Shown here: positions 23,664-31,363 of the stretch, piece after piece
Layout: the number at the start of each line of letters is the position of its first letter
Numbering within the stretch: the first letter of the stretch is position 1
The notes under the pieces: generated by a model
What the model was told of the DNA's origin: nothing
What the model saw: only the letters and a program-made list of their open reading frames with translations
Databases searched by the model: none
Source of the DNA: an uncultured Clostridia bacterium
GTDB taxonomy: Bacteria > Bacillota > Clostridia > Oscillospirales > Ruminococcaceae
Assembly (NCBI GenBank): GCA_947629945.1
Contig: CANRFR010000005.1
Coordinates: 1-48,828 of the forward strand
DNA length: 48,828 nt
Reading direction: 5' to 3'
Translations under genes and position numbers: made by a program

Positions 23664-25493
23664 ATGTGCGGAATAGTTGGATATTTGGGGAGCCGCGACT
23701 GCACTTCGGTGCTGATGGACGGTTTGGAAAAGCTGGAGTATAGGGGCTATGACAGCGCCGGGATAGCGGTATTTGAGGGTAAGGAGATAAAGACCGTAAA
23801 AACGCGCGGCAAGCTCTCGGCAATGAAAGAGAAGCTGGAAATCGAGGGCAGACCGATTGGGCACTGCGGTATCGGGCACACGCGTTGGGCGACTCACGGC
23901 GAACCCTCGGACGTGAACTCGCATCCGCACTCTAATGGGCGCGTGACGATCGTACATAACGGAATTATCGAAAACTACGCGGAGCTTAAAGAGTTTTTGA
24001 CCGAGCAGGGTTATACGTTTCTTTCACAGACGGATAGCGAGGTTGTGGCGTGTCTTTTGGATTACTACTATTCCGAACGCAATCCCGGACGCGCTATCAC
24101 GGAAACAATAAAAGAACTTCGCGGAAGTTACGCTTTGGGCATAATTTTCAAGGATTTTCCCGAAAGAGTGTACGCGGCGCGGCGCGGAAGTCCACTTATT
24201 GTCGGAGTGGGCGAGGGCGAAAGCTTTATAGCCAGCGACATACCCGCGTTTTTGAAGTACACGAAAAACTACGTGCTTCTCGAGGATAACGAAATAGTTC
24301 GTCTTGACGCGGAGGGCGCGAAATTTTACGACGTTCACGGTATCCCGATAAAAAAGGAAGTGCAAACAGCCGAGTGGGATATTGAACAGGCGCAGAAATG
24401 CGGTTTTCCGCACTATATGCTCAAAGAGATACACGAGCAGCCCGACGTTGTACAAAAAACGCTTGACAGCTTGGTAAAGGACGGCGTTCCCGATTTTTCG
24501 GAGATAGGTCTTACCGACGAAATGCTCCGCGGCGTTCACAGAGTGTTTATTGTGGCTTGCGGAACGGCAATGCACGCGGGAATTATTGCACGTTACGCAA
24601 TTGAGAAGCTGGCGCGCGTTCCCGTCACCGTTGAGATAGCCAGCGAATTCCGCTATATGGAGCCGATCGTCGGCGAGGGAGATCTTGTGATTGTTGTGTC
24701 GCAGTCGGGCGAGACCGCCGATACAAAGGCGGGCTTGGAGCTTGCGAAATCGCTTGGCGCGAAAACTCTGGCGGTCGTCAACGTAAAATACTCCGCGATA
24801 GCCCGCGAAGCGGATATGTGCATAAACACTTTGGCGGGTCCCGAGATAGCGGTGGCTTCCACAAAGGCATATTCCGTGCAGATAGCCTCGCTTTATCTGT
24901 TGGCGTTCCGATTTGCTTACGCGCGCGGAATAATACTCGAAAGCGAGCTGAAACGTCTTACGGCGCAGCTCTGCAAAACGCCCGACGCGATACGGCGGGT
25001 GATCGCGCAGGAGGACGAGTGCCAATTCATCGCGTCGCAGCTTATCAATACAGAAACGCTGTTCTTTATCGGTCGCGGGTTCGATTACGCGTTGTCGCTT
25101 GAAGGTTCTCTGAAGTTGAAAGAGATAACCTACATTCACTCCGAAGCGTATGCGGCGGGAGAATTAAAGCACGGTACAATCTCGCTTATAGAGCATAACG
25201 TTCCGGTTATCACCGTTGCCACGCAAAGCAAGGTTTTGGAAAAGACCATAAGTAATATGGAGGAGGTTAAGGCGCGCGGCGCGTTTATTATAGCGCTTTG
25301 CCGCCGTGAGACAACCTTCGCCGAGGGCACGGTGGATTTAAGACTGAACTTCGATTTCGGCGGACTTGACGATATGCTCGTACCTTTGCCTACGGTTTGC
25401 GCTTTGCAGCTTATCGCGTACTATTCAAGCGTTCTGCGCGGCAACGACCCCGACAAGCCCCGCAATCTTGCGAAGTCGGTTACGACCGAATAA
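23664..25493 (+). CDS. glmS: Glutamine--fructose-6-phosphate aminotransferase
   Basis: First enzyme of UDP-GlcNAc synthesis: makes glucosamine-6-phosphate from fructose-6-phosphate and glutamine. The 609-residue protein begins MCGIVGYLG, so Cys2 becomes the N-terminal nucleophile of the glutaminase domain (residues 2 to about 220). Two SIS sugar-isomerase domains follow (about 290-420 and 460-595), with VSQSGETADT and the final KPRNLAKSVTTE. An open frame reaches upstream to 23556, but ATG 23664 after GGGGGT is fixed by the catalytic Cys2. No glmS ribozyme core is seen upstream. Confidence 0.97.
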   Translation: MCGIVGYLGSRDCTSVLMDGLEKLEYRGYDSAGIAVFEGKEIKTVKTRGKLSAMKEKLEIEGRPIGHCGIGHTRWATHGEPSDVNSHPHSNGRVTIVHNGIIENYAELKEFLTEQGYTFLSQTDSEVVACLLDYYYSERNPGRAITETIKELRGSYALGIIFKDFPERVYAARRGSPLIVGVGEGESFIASDIPAFLKYTKNYVLLEDNEIVRLDAEGAKFYDVHGIPIKKEVQTAEWDIEQAQKCGFPHYMLKEIHEQPDVVQKTLDSLVKDGVPDFSEIGLTDEMLRGVHRVFIVACGTAMHAGIIARYAIEKLARVPVTVEIASEFRYMEPIVGEGDLVIVVSQSGETADTKAGLELAKSLGAKTLAVVNVKYSAIAREADMCINTLAGPEIAVASTKAYSVQIASLYLLAFRFAYARGIILESELKRLTAQLCKTPDAIRRVIAQEDECQFIASQLINTETLFFIGRGFDYALSLEGSLKLKEITYIHSEAYAAGELKHGTISLIEHNVPVITVATQSKVLEKTISNMEEVKARGAFIIALCRRETTFAEGTVDLRLNFDFGGLDDMLVPLPTVCALQLIAYYSSVLRGNDPDKPRNLAKSVTTE

Positions 25494-25497
25494 ACTG

Positions 25498-25524
25498 ATG
25501 CGCCGAGAATGATTTTCGGCGCAT
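25498..25524 (+). terminator. Terminator of glmS
   Basis: ATGCGCCGA (25498-25506) pairs perfectly with TCGGCGCAT (25516-25524), 4 bases after the stop codon. The following TATT is a short T-rich tail. Confidence 0.8.
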
Positions 25525-25543
25525 TATTGCGTCAAAAAATCGC

Positions 25544-25572
25544 TTGCAATTTTTACTTGTATATGTTATAAT
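25544..25572 (+). promoter_or_regulatory. Promoter of the BrxD-like gene
   Basis: TTGCAA (25544-25549), 17-base spacer, TATAAT (25567-25572). The leader to the start codon is about 145 bases long and contains a small GCCG/CGGC hairpin near 25582; no known riboswitch is recognised. Confidence 0.8.
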
Positions 25573-25724
25573 AAAGTGATAGCCGTAAAGCGGCGTATAA
25601 TAAAGAAAACGTTGGAAACGTACAGAGAAAGCGTTAAAATTTCAATGGGCATAACATTGGTATTGAAAAAACATAATTTTTTTGTTTATATGAACACTTT
25701 TAAGAAGAATAAAGGGAGATAAAA

Positions 25725-27038
25725 ATGCAAATTCCGAAGCGAATAGCAAGCGGGCTTATAAACGCGCTGAAAGGCGGAGTAGTTCCGCGTGTTGGTTTGG
25801 GTTATATAGCGGTGGGTCGCGACAGCGAGATAAACGCGCTGCTGCACGACGTGGCAATAGCCGAGGACGGCGGCGCGTTTTTCCGTTTTATTGTGGGAAA
25901 ATACGGCAGCGGAAAGAGCTTTCTGCTGCAAACAATGCGTCAGCACGTTATGGACAGAGGTTTCGCTGCGGCGGACGCGGACTTGTCTCCCGAGCGGCGG
26001 CTTATGGGAACGAAAGGGCAGGGCTTGGCGACTTACCGTGAACTGATGATGTCACTGTCCGTCAAGGCCAAGCCCGACGGAGGGGCGCTGTCGCTGATAC
26101 TTGAGAAGTGGATAAACGGCGTTCGCACAGAGGTTCTGGGGAGCGGTATGGCGGCGGACAACCCGTTTTTCGACGTTGAAGTGGAAAAGCGCATTTTCGC
26201 GAAAATAAACGGACTGAACGATATGGTTCACGGCTTTGATTTCGCGGCGGTCATCGCGGCTTATTACAGAGCCTTCCGCGACGGCGACGACGAAAAGTCC
26301 GCGAAAGCCGTGCGCTGGCTGCGCGGCGAGTACTCTACGAAAACAGAAGCCAAAGCCGACCTCGGCGTGAACGTCATTATTTCCGACGACAACTGGTACG
26401 ATTATATTAAGCTGATGTGCGCGTTTCTGGTAAGCGCGGGATACAAAGGCTTGGTGGTGATGATAGACGAACTTGTTAACGTGATGAAGATACCGAACTC
26501 CACGACGCGTCAGTACAATTATGAAAAAATACTTATGATGTATAATGATTGTATGCAGGGAAAGGCTTCACACCTTGGAATTATTATGGGCGGTACGCCG
26601 CAGTGTATCGAGGACACGCGGCGCGGAGTGTTCAGCTATGACGCTTTGCGCTCGCGTTTGGAGCGCGGACGTTTCGCAACGGACGAGGTTCACGATATGC
26701 TAGCGCCGATAATCCGCTTAAATCCGCTGACCTACGAGGAACTCACCGTGCTTACGGAAAAGCTATCGGAAATTCACGCGGGACTGTACGGCTACGAGCC
26801 GCGCATTACTCTCGAGGACAGAATTTATTTCGTCAAAGCGGAGTTTGAGCGCGTGGGAGCACAGACTAACGTAACACCGCGCGAGATGATACGCGATTTT
26901 ATAGAGCTTTTGAATATCGCCTACCAAAATCCCTATAAAACCATTCCTCAGCTTATGGGCGAGGACGAATTTACATTCTCCGAGGGCGAGGGAGAAAACG
27001 CCGACGGCGCGGACGGGTTTGAGGACTTTGAGCTATGA
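25725..27038 (+). CDS. brxD: BrxD-type ATP-binding protein (DUF2791 P-loop ATPase)
   Basis: P-loop ATPase of 437 residues of the BREX ATP-binding class (former DUF2791). It starts MQIPKRIASGLINALKGG, the typical beginning of this family, has Walker A GKYGSGKS (residues 58-65), and Walker B-like GLVVMIDELVNV (about 240-251). IIMGGTPQCIEDTRRG and RLERGRF are further conserved family blocks. The C-tail is acidic and low-complexity. In type 2 BREX and in related stand-alone clusters this ATPase pairs with the Lhr-like helicase BrxHI, also present here 1.4 kb downstream. AAAGGGAGA is the ribosome site. The exact role is unknown. Confidence 0.86.
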   Translation: MQIPKRIASGLINALKGGVVPRVGLGYIAVGRDSEINALLHDVAIAEDGGAFFRFIVGKYGSGKSFLLQTMRQHVMDRGFAAADADLSPERRLMGTKGQGLATYRELMMSLSVKAKPDGGALSLILEKWINGVRTEVLGSGMAADNPFFDVEVEKRIFAKINGLNDMVHGFDFAAVIAAYYRAFRDGDDEKSAKAVRWLRGEYSTKTEAKADLGVNVIISDDNWYDYIKLMCAFLVSAGYKGLVVMIDELVNVMKIPNSTTRQYNYEKILMMYNDCMQGKASHLGIIMGGTPQCIEDTRRGVFSYDALRSRLERGRFATDEVHDMLAPIIRLNPLTYEELTVLTEKLSEIHAGLYGYEPRITLEDRIYFVKAEFERVGAQTNVTPREMIRDFIELLNIAYQNPYKTIPQLMGEDEFTFSEGEGENADGADGFEDFEL

Positions 27039-27059
27039 ACTTTTTAATGGAGCGTTAAA

Positions 27060-27737
27060 ATGAATAAAAAAAGCGTTTACATCATGGCGTCCATGCTGGC
27101 GTTTTCAATAATGGTCAATTTGTTGGACGCCGTGTTTCACCCTAATTATTTTGTGAAAGTACCGATAAAAATCGTGTTCTTTTTGGCTTTGCCCATACTC
27201 TTTTTTGCGGTAAATAAAACGGAGTTTTCGGAATTTAAAAAACTGTTCGTTTTCAAAAAACGCGGGATTTTAAAATCGTTATTGCTCGGCGCTGCGGTTT
27301 ATGCGGTCATAATGGGCGCGTACTTTTTGTTGAGAAATATAATCGATTTCTCAAGAGCCGCGCAAAGCCTTACCGATGGTATGGGGATTACGGCGGGCAA
27401 TTTCATTTATGTTTCGTTGTATATTTCGCTTATGAACTCGTTTTTGGAAGAGTTTTTCTTCAGAGGTTACGGGTTTATTGCCCTGAAAAAATACACAAGC
27501 CGCAAATTCGCGTACATATTCAGTTCGGGGGTGTTCGCGCTCTATCATATCGGTATGCTTATCGGAATGTTTAACCTTGGCGCATTGCTCCTGTTGCTTT
27601 TCGGGCTTATCGCGGGCGGCTGTATTTTCAATTACTTAAACGAGAAAAACGGGAATATTTACTCGTCATGGTTTGTGCATATGTTCGCCAATTTCGCTAT
27701 AAATACTATCGGAATGATTTTGTTCGGCGTGATTTGA
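27060..27737 (+). CDS. CPBP (CAAX/Abi) intramembrane metalloprotease
   Basis: Integral membrane protein of 225 residues with about seven hydrophobic segments. The CPBP motifs are present: motif 1 SFLEEFFFRGYGF (the EE..R triad, residues about 124-136), motif 2 FALYHIGML, and motif 3 WFVHMFANFAIN, together giving the two Glu and two His of a Rce1-like site. Family members include bacteriocin immunity and peptide maturation proteins. The gene lies between the brxD gene and a copy of the brxD 3' tail, so it looks inserted. Ribosome site GGAG lies 9 bases before ATG 27060. Confidence 0.88.
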   Translation: MNKKSVYIMASMLAFSIMVNLLDAVFHPNYFVKVPIKIVFFLALPILFFAVNKTEFSEFKKLFVFKKRGILKSLLLGAAVYAVIMGAYFLLRNIIDFSRAAQSLTDGMGITAGNFIYVSLYISLMNSFLEEFFFRGYGFIALKKYTSRKFAYIFSSGVFALYHIGMLIGMFNLGALLLLLFGLIAGGCIFNYLNEKNGNIYSSWFVHMFANFAINTIGMILFGVI

Positions 27738-27742
27738 TATAA

Positions 27743-27790
27743 AACGCGGACGGAGCTCGTCCGGCGGACGGGTTTGAGGATTTTGAACTG
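27743..27790 (+). pseudogene. Ghost copy of the brxD 3' end
   Basis: In frame this stretch reads N-A-D-G-A-R-P-A-D-G-F-E-D-F-E-L, while brxD itself ends N-A-D-G-A-D-G-F-E-D-F-E-L before its stop at 27038. The shared 26 bases (27009-27034 and 27764-27789) differ at only two sites, both silent third positions, and the next Leu codon also differs silently. The copy has no stop after Leu and no gene body. It is therefore a coding-derived remnant of a related brxD allele. Confidence 0.82.
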
Positions 27791-27819
27791 TACCATGGTA
27801 AAAATACGGAGGATAAAAT

Positions 27820-28179
27820 ATGGAACTTATTATGCAGCCGACTACTTCAACGTGCGGACAGGCGTGTATCGCTATGATCGCGAAAAAGAGCGTTGAGGAA
27901 GTAATAAAAGATATGAAAACAGACGCGCCGACAAGTATCGGTCAACTTATAGAGATACTTGATTTTTATGGTATCAAACACGCGGAAAAAAATAAGCGTA
28001 TCTCCAAAAAAAATCCCGCACCTTATAAATACTCTATATTAACAGTCCATACAAACGAGGGATATACACATTGGACGCTGTTTTGCGACGGTCGGTATTT
28101 CGATCCGGAGTTCGGTTTGGTTGAGGGCGAGTATACTCACGGGAAAATCACGTCATTTTTAGAGATATATGACGACTGA
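27820..28179 (+). CDS. C39-like (papain-fold) cysteine peptidase domain protein
   Basis: Protein of 119 residues consisting of one C39/BtrH-like domain. The N-terminus MQPTTSTCGQACIAMIA has the Gln and nucleophile Cys (residue about 13) of the C39 active site; YTHWTLFCDGRYFDP (about residues 86-100) carries the catalytic His and Asp. No transporter part is attached, unlike bacteriocin ABC exporters. ACGGAGG precedes ATG 27820. Stand-alone C39-like proteins occur as toxins, processing enzymes or vitamin-K-type thiol proteins; the role here is unknown. Confidence 0.78.
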   Translation: MELIMQPTTSTCGQACIAMIAKKSVEEVIKDMKTDAPTSIGQLIEILDFYGIKHAEKNKRISKKNPAPYKYSILTVHTNEGYTHWTLFCDGRYFDPEFGLVEGEYTHGKITSFLEIYDD

Positions 28180-28275
28180 CCGGTCGCATATTTTTAACGG
28201 AACAATAGTGATGTAAAGATCATATAATAAAGCGAGGGAAATTCCCCCCAATCCAAAAAGAAAGGAGCTTTAAGT

Positions 28276-28374
28276 ATGTTCTTCTTCGGTTTTCCTATCG
28301 GCAGACGTTTGAACCGCTCTTGCGGCTGCAATCGCGACAACGATAACCGCAACAACGGCTGCTGCTGCCGATAA
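28276..28374 (+). CDS. Cys-rich micropeptide (32 aa)
   Basis: ATG 28276 follows the strong ribosome site AAAGGAG. The peptide begins MFFFGFPIGRRLNRSCGC and ends NNGCCCR, with five cysteines and an Asn/Asp/Arg-rich middle. It is too short for most gene finders. It lies after the C39-like gene and before a strong hairpin. It could be a metal-binding or secreted peptide, or a substrate of the adjacent proteases; none of this is shown by sequence. Confidence 0.6.
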   Translation: MFFFGFPIGRRLNRSCGCNRDNDNRNNGCCCR

Positions 28375-28387
28375 TTGATTTTTCGCG

Positions 28388-28443
28388 GCGCACTTTAATT
28401 GTCAACTGTCAATTGTACATTGTCAATTGTAAAGTGCGCCGTT
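28388..28443 (+). terminator. Long hairpin, terminator-like
   Basis: CGGCGCACTTTA (28388-28399) and TAAAGTGCGCCG (28432-28443) form a perfect 12-bp stem followed by five T. The 32-base loop is made of three near copies of TGTCAATTGT, which can pair among themselves. It should stop transcription after the micropeptide gene and lies only 25 bases before the helicase start. Confidence 0.75.
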
Positions 28444-28468
28444 TTTGAAAGGGGCTTTCGGACGGGCT

Positions 28469-30679
28469 ATGGACGTTTTTTACAGATACGCGCCGTTTAT
28501 TCAAGATTACATTTACCGAAACAAGTGGGAAGAATTGCGCGAAATTCAAGTGGCGGCGGCAAATGTTATCTTTGACACGGAAGATAATTTGCTGTTGACT
28601 TCCGGTACGGCGAGCGGCAAGACGGAAGCCGCGTTTCTTCCCGTTTTAACGCAATTGTGGGAGAACCCCTCGGGCAGCGTGGGCGCGTTGTACATCTCGC
28701 CGTTGAAGGCTCTGATAAACGACCAGTTTGAGCGTCTGGAAGAACTTTTGGAGGAAGCGGATATCCCCGTGACGAAATGGCACGGCGACGCGTCTCAAAC
28801 TCAAAAGAAAAAGCTGCTTAAAAACCCGCGCGGAGTTATGCAGACCACTCCCGAAAGCCTTGAAAGTCTGCTTATACGAAACAGTTCGGGAGTTCACCGG
28901 CTTTTTTCCGACCTGCGGTTTATAATTATTGATGAGGTGCACTACTTTATGGACAGTGACCGAGGTCTACAGCTTTTGTCCGTTTTGGAGAGATTGCAGC
29001 GTATTATCGGCTTTGAGCCGCGCCGTATCGGACTTTCGGCAACGCTCGGCGACCCGTCCAACGCCGAAAAGTGGCTTTCAATGGGAAGTCATGCCGCTTG
29101 CGTTACTCCGCTCGTTACCGAAAAAGGACGCAAAGTTCGCTTATCGGTGCGGTTTTTCCCCGTTGCCGAAAAAATACCGCACAAGGACAGCAAGGTGCTG
29201 CTTGAAAATTACTACAACTATTTATACGAGACAACCCACGGTAAACGCTGTATCTTGTTTTCAAACAGCAAGGGCGAGGTCGAGGAGAACATCGCGCATT
29301 TGAAGCGTATTTCCGCGGAAAAGCACGCGAGCGACTGCTACTTGGTTCACCACGCGAATATTTCTCCCGCCTTGCGCGAATTTGCCGAACAGCGTATGAG
29401 GTCGGGAGAATTGCCCGTTTGTACGGGAGCTACCGTAACGCTGGAACTCGGCATAGACCTCGGGCATTTGGAACGAATAGTCCAGACGGGCTGTCCGCTG
29501 ACGGTCTCGGGGTTTGTACAGAGACTTGGACGGACGGGGCGGCGCGGCGGTACGGGCGAGATGTATTTCGCGTTCCGACAGGATATGAGCGTGCCGCAAA
29601 ACGTTTTTTATAAAGATATCAACTGGGATTTCGTTATGTGCATAGCCGAAATTCTTCTTTACACCCGCGAAAAATGGGTAGAGCCTATGTATCTTCCCAA
29701 ACTTCCGTACAGTCTGCTGTATCACCAGACAATGGCGATAATGGCGGCTTCGGGAAGCGTTCAGCCCAAAGACCTTGCGCGCCGTATACTTACGCTTTCC
29801 GTATTTTCGCACGTCACCAAAGAGGACTACACGTTTTTTCTGAAATATCTGCTTGAAAACGGACATCTTGAACGATGTGAGGACGGCGGTTTGCTTATCG
29901 GTGAAAAAGGAGAGGCTGTCGTTAATAATTATGAGTTTTTGGCGGTGTTCTCCGTGCCGTTGGAATTCACCGTGCGGCACAATTCCGAGGTTATCGGTAC
30001 TGTGCAAAATCCGTTTCCGCCGAAGTCGCAGTTTGCGCTTGCGGGACAAGCATGGGAAGTGACGGAGCTTGACAAAAAAGCGCTTATCATCTATGTAAAG
30101 AAAATCGAGGGAATTTCCGCGAATATGTGGACGGATACGGGAAATGAGTACGTACACACAAAGGTGATGAAGAAAATCCTCGAAATTATCCGTTCGGACG
30201 AGCAGTACGCTTTTCTGGACTCGAGCGCGCAAAAACGGCTGAACGATATTCGAACGCTTTGCCGTAATGCGGCGGGCGGAGAACTTATCACGGACAAAAT
30301 GCTGAGCGGCGGAGTTCTTTCAACAGGCGAGAGAATGGTTCTGCCGATAACGGGGACAAGCTGCGCTGTTTTTCCGTTTCTCGGAACGCGCGGCACCATG
30401 GCTTTGATGTACGCTTTGCGCGAACACGGATTTCAAGCGAACGCGTATTTATCGCGGTATATTCCCGTTTGTATCGAGGTGCAGACGGATAAAGGCAGAG
30501 ACGCGCTTATTTCGGTTTTGAACGCGATAAAAGAAAAGGGCGCGGATAAATATTCTTTCAAGATACCCGAGAATTGCGAAATTTCGGGAAAGTACAACGA
30601 TTTTATTCCGCGTGAACTGCTCACCAAACAGTATGTTGAGGACTATTTGGATACAACGGAGCTTAAAGCTATGGAATGA
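28469..30679 (+). CDS. brxHI: BrxHI / Lhr-like DEAD-DEAH helicase
   Basis: Superfamily 2 helicase of 736 residues. It has motif I SGTASGKTEAAF (residues about 44-55), motif II IIDEVHYF, motif III LSATLG and motif VI QRLGRTGRRGGTGE, followed by a long C-terminal part like that of Lhr-type helicases and of BREX type 2 BrxHI. ATG 28469 with GGACGGG nearby is the best start; the frame opens at TTG 28445 but no ribosome site precedes that codon. With BrxD it forms the core pair of BREX-like systems. No methylase PglX, PglZ phosphatase or TerB protein is seen in the window. Confidence 0.85.
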   Translation: MDVFYRYAPFIQDYIYRNKWEELREIQVAAANVIFDTEDNLLLTSGTASGKTEAAFLPVLTQLWENPSGSVGALYISPLKALINDQFERLEELLEEADIPVTKWHGDASQTQKKKLLKNPRGVMQTTPESLESLLIRNSSGVHRLFSDLRFIIIDEVHYFMDSDRGLQLLSVLERLQRIIGFEPRRIGLSATLGDPSNAEKWLSMGSHAACVTPLVTEKGRKVRLSVRFFPVAEKIPHKDSKVLLENYYNYLYETTHGKRCILFSNSKGEVEENIAHLKRISAEKHASDCYLVHHANISPALREFAEQRMRSGELPVCTGATVTLELGIDLGHLERIVQTGCPLTVSGFVQRLGRTGRRGGTGEMYFAFRQDMSVPQNVFYKDINWDFVMCIAEILLYTREKWVEPMYLPKLPYSLLYHQTMAIMAASGSVQPKDLARRILTLSVFSHVTKEDYTFFLKYLLENGHLERCEDGGLLIGEKGEAVVNNYEFLAVFSVPLEFTVRHNSEVIGTVQNPFPPKSQFALAGQAWEVTELDKKALIIYVKKIEGISANMWTDTGNEYVHTKVMKKILEIIRSDEQYAFLDSSAQKRLNDIRTLCRNAAGGELITDKMLSGGVLSTGERMVLPITGTSCAVFPFLGTRGTMALMYALREHGFQANAYLSRYIPVCIEVQTDKGRDALISVLNAIKEKGADKYSFKIPENCEISGKYNDFIPRELLTKQYVEDYLDTTELKAME

Positions 30680-30744
30680 TACGTTCTTTGACTTGATATT
30701 TCACTGCCGAGCGCCGGATTCGGCTTGTAGAAAAAGTGTATTTT

Positions 30745-30777
30745 CGTTCTCTCCCCCGCGAAGCGGGGGAGAGAACG
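30745..30777. terminator. 15-bp perfect hairpin downstream of helicase gene
   Basis: CGTTCTCTCCCCCGC (30745-30759) and GCGGGGGAGAGAACG (30763-30777) form a perfect stem with a GAA loop. A T-poor tail makes it a poor classic terminator, but position and a second hairpin after it fit a 3' end. Confidence 0.7.
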
Positions 30778-30806
30778 CTGTTATAAACCGGTTTTTATAC
30801 AGACTG

Positions 30807-30827
30807 TTCCCCCGTTGAGCGGGGGAA
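30807..30827 (+). terminator. Second C5/G5 hairpin
   Basis: TTCCCCCG (30807-30814) pairs with CGGGGGAA (30820-30827), followed by ATTTTATAAAAATTTTT. It shields the GntR-ABC operon from upstream transcription. Confidence 0.75.
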
Positions 30828-30855
30828 ATTTTATAAAAATTTTTATAAAAACCTC

Positions 30856-30907
30856 TTGACAAAATTGTGATAATATGATATATTGTATATATGAGATATA
30901 CACAATA
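30856..30907 (+). promoter_or_regulatory. Promoter and operator of the GntR-ABC operon
   Basis: TTGACA (30856-30861), 17-base spacer and TATATT (30879-30884) form the promoter. A near-perfect palindrome, TATTGTATATAT and its partner ATATACACAATA (30881-30907), overlaps the -10 box and start site. This is the expected place for autorepression by the YtrA-type regulator encoded next. Confidence 0.8.
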
Positions 30908-30981
30908 TACTCTTAACCGGTAAATCTTTGCAAAGGAAAGCCGAGGCTCTGTGCACAAGAGCGCGGCAAACGGTAAAAATT

Positions 30982-31350
30982 ATGAATATTATAATCACGA
31001 ACACGGGCGGCGTTCCCATTTATGAGCAAATCGCCGTCCAAATCAAAGGAATGATACTGAACGGTACGCTGAAAGAGGGCGACGCTTTGCCGAGTATGCG
31101 GGCGCTTGCACAGGACTTGCGCGTGTCGGTTATTACAACGAAGCGCGCGTATGAGATACTCGAAAGCGAGGGTTTTATTCAGTCGTTTACGGGGCGGGGA
31201 AGCTTTGTTTCCGCCGCCGACCCCGAAATGCTGAAAGAGCAAAACCTACGCGAAATCGAGGAACATCTTGGCAAAGCCGCCGAGATTGCCAAGCGCAGCG
31301 GCGTTTCGCTCGACGAACTTTGCGATATTCTGAAGCTGTTATTTGAGTAG
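30982..31350 (+). CDS. GntR-family regulator, YtrA subfamily
   Basis: Transcription factor of 122 residues with an N-terminal winged helix: PIYEQIAVQIKGMILNG, LPSMRALAQDLRVSVITTKRA and the wing GFIQSFTGRGSFV, followed by a short helical dimerisation tail, the YtrA layout. Members repress ABC exporter operons in Firmicutes, often in response to cell-wall antibiotics. The frame opens at 30928, but ATG 30982 begins exactly at the conserved N-terminus; its ribosome site is weak. The ABC ATPase gene starts 13 bases after the stop. Confidence 0.9.
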   Translation: MNIIITNTGGVPIYEQIAVQIKGMILNGTLKEGDALPSMRALAQDLRVSVITTKRAYEILESEGFIQSFTGRGSFVSAADPEMLKEQNLREIEEHLGKAAEIAKRSGVSLDELCDILKLLFE

Positions 31351-31363
31351 GAAAGGATTCATT

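Noticed and set aside
30928-30981. N-terminal extension of the GntR regulator
   Set aside because: The extra 18 codons do not resemble the family and the conserved N-terminus begins at ATG 30982.
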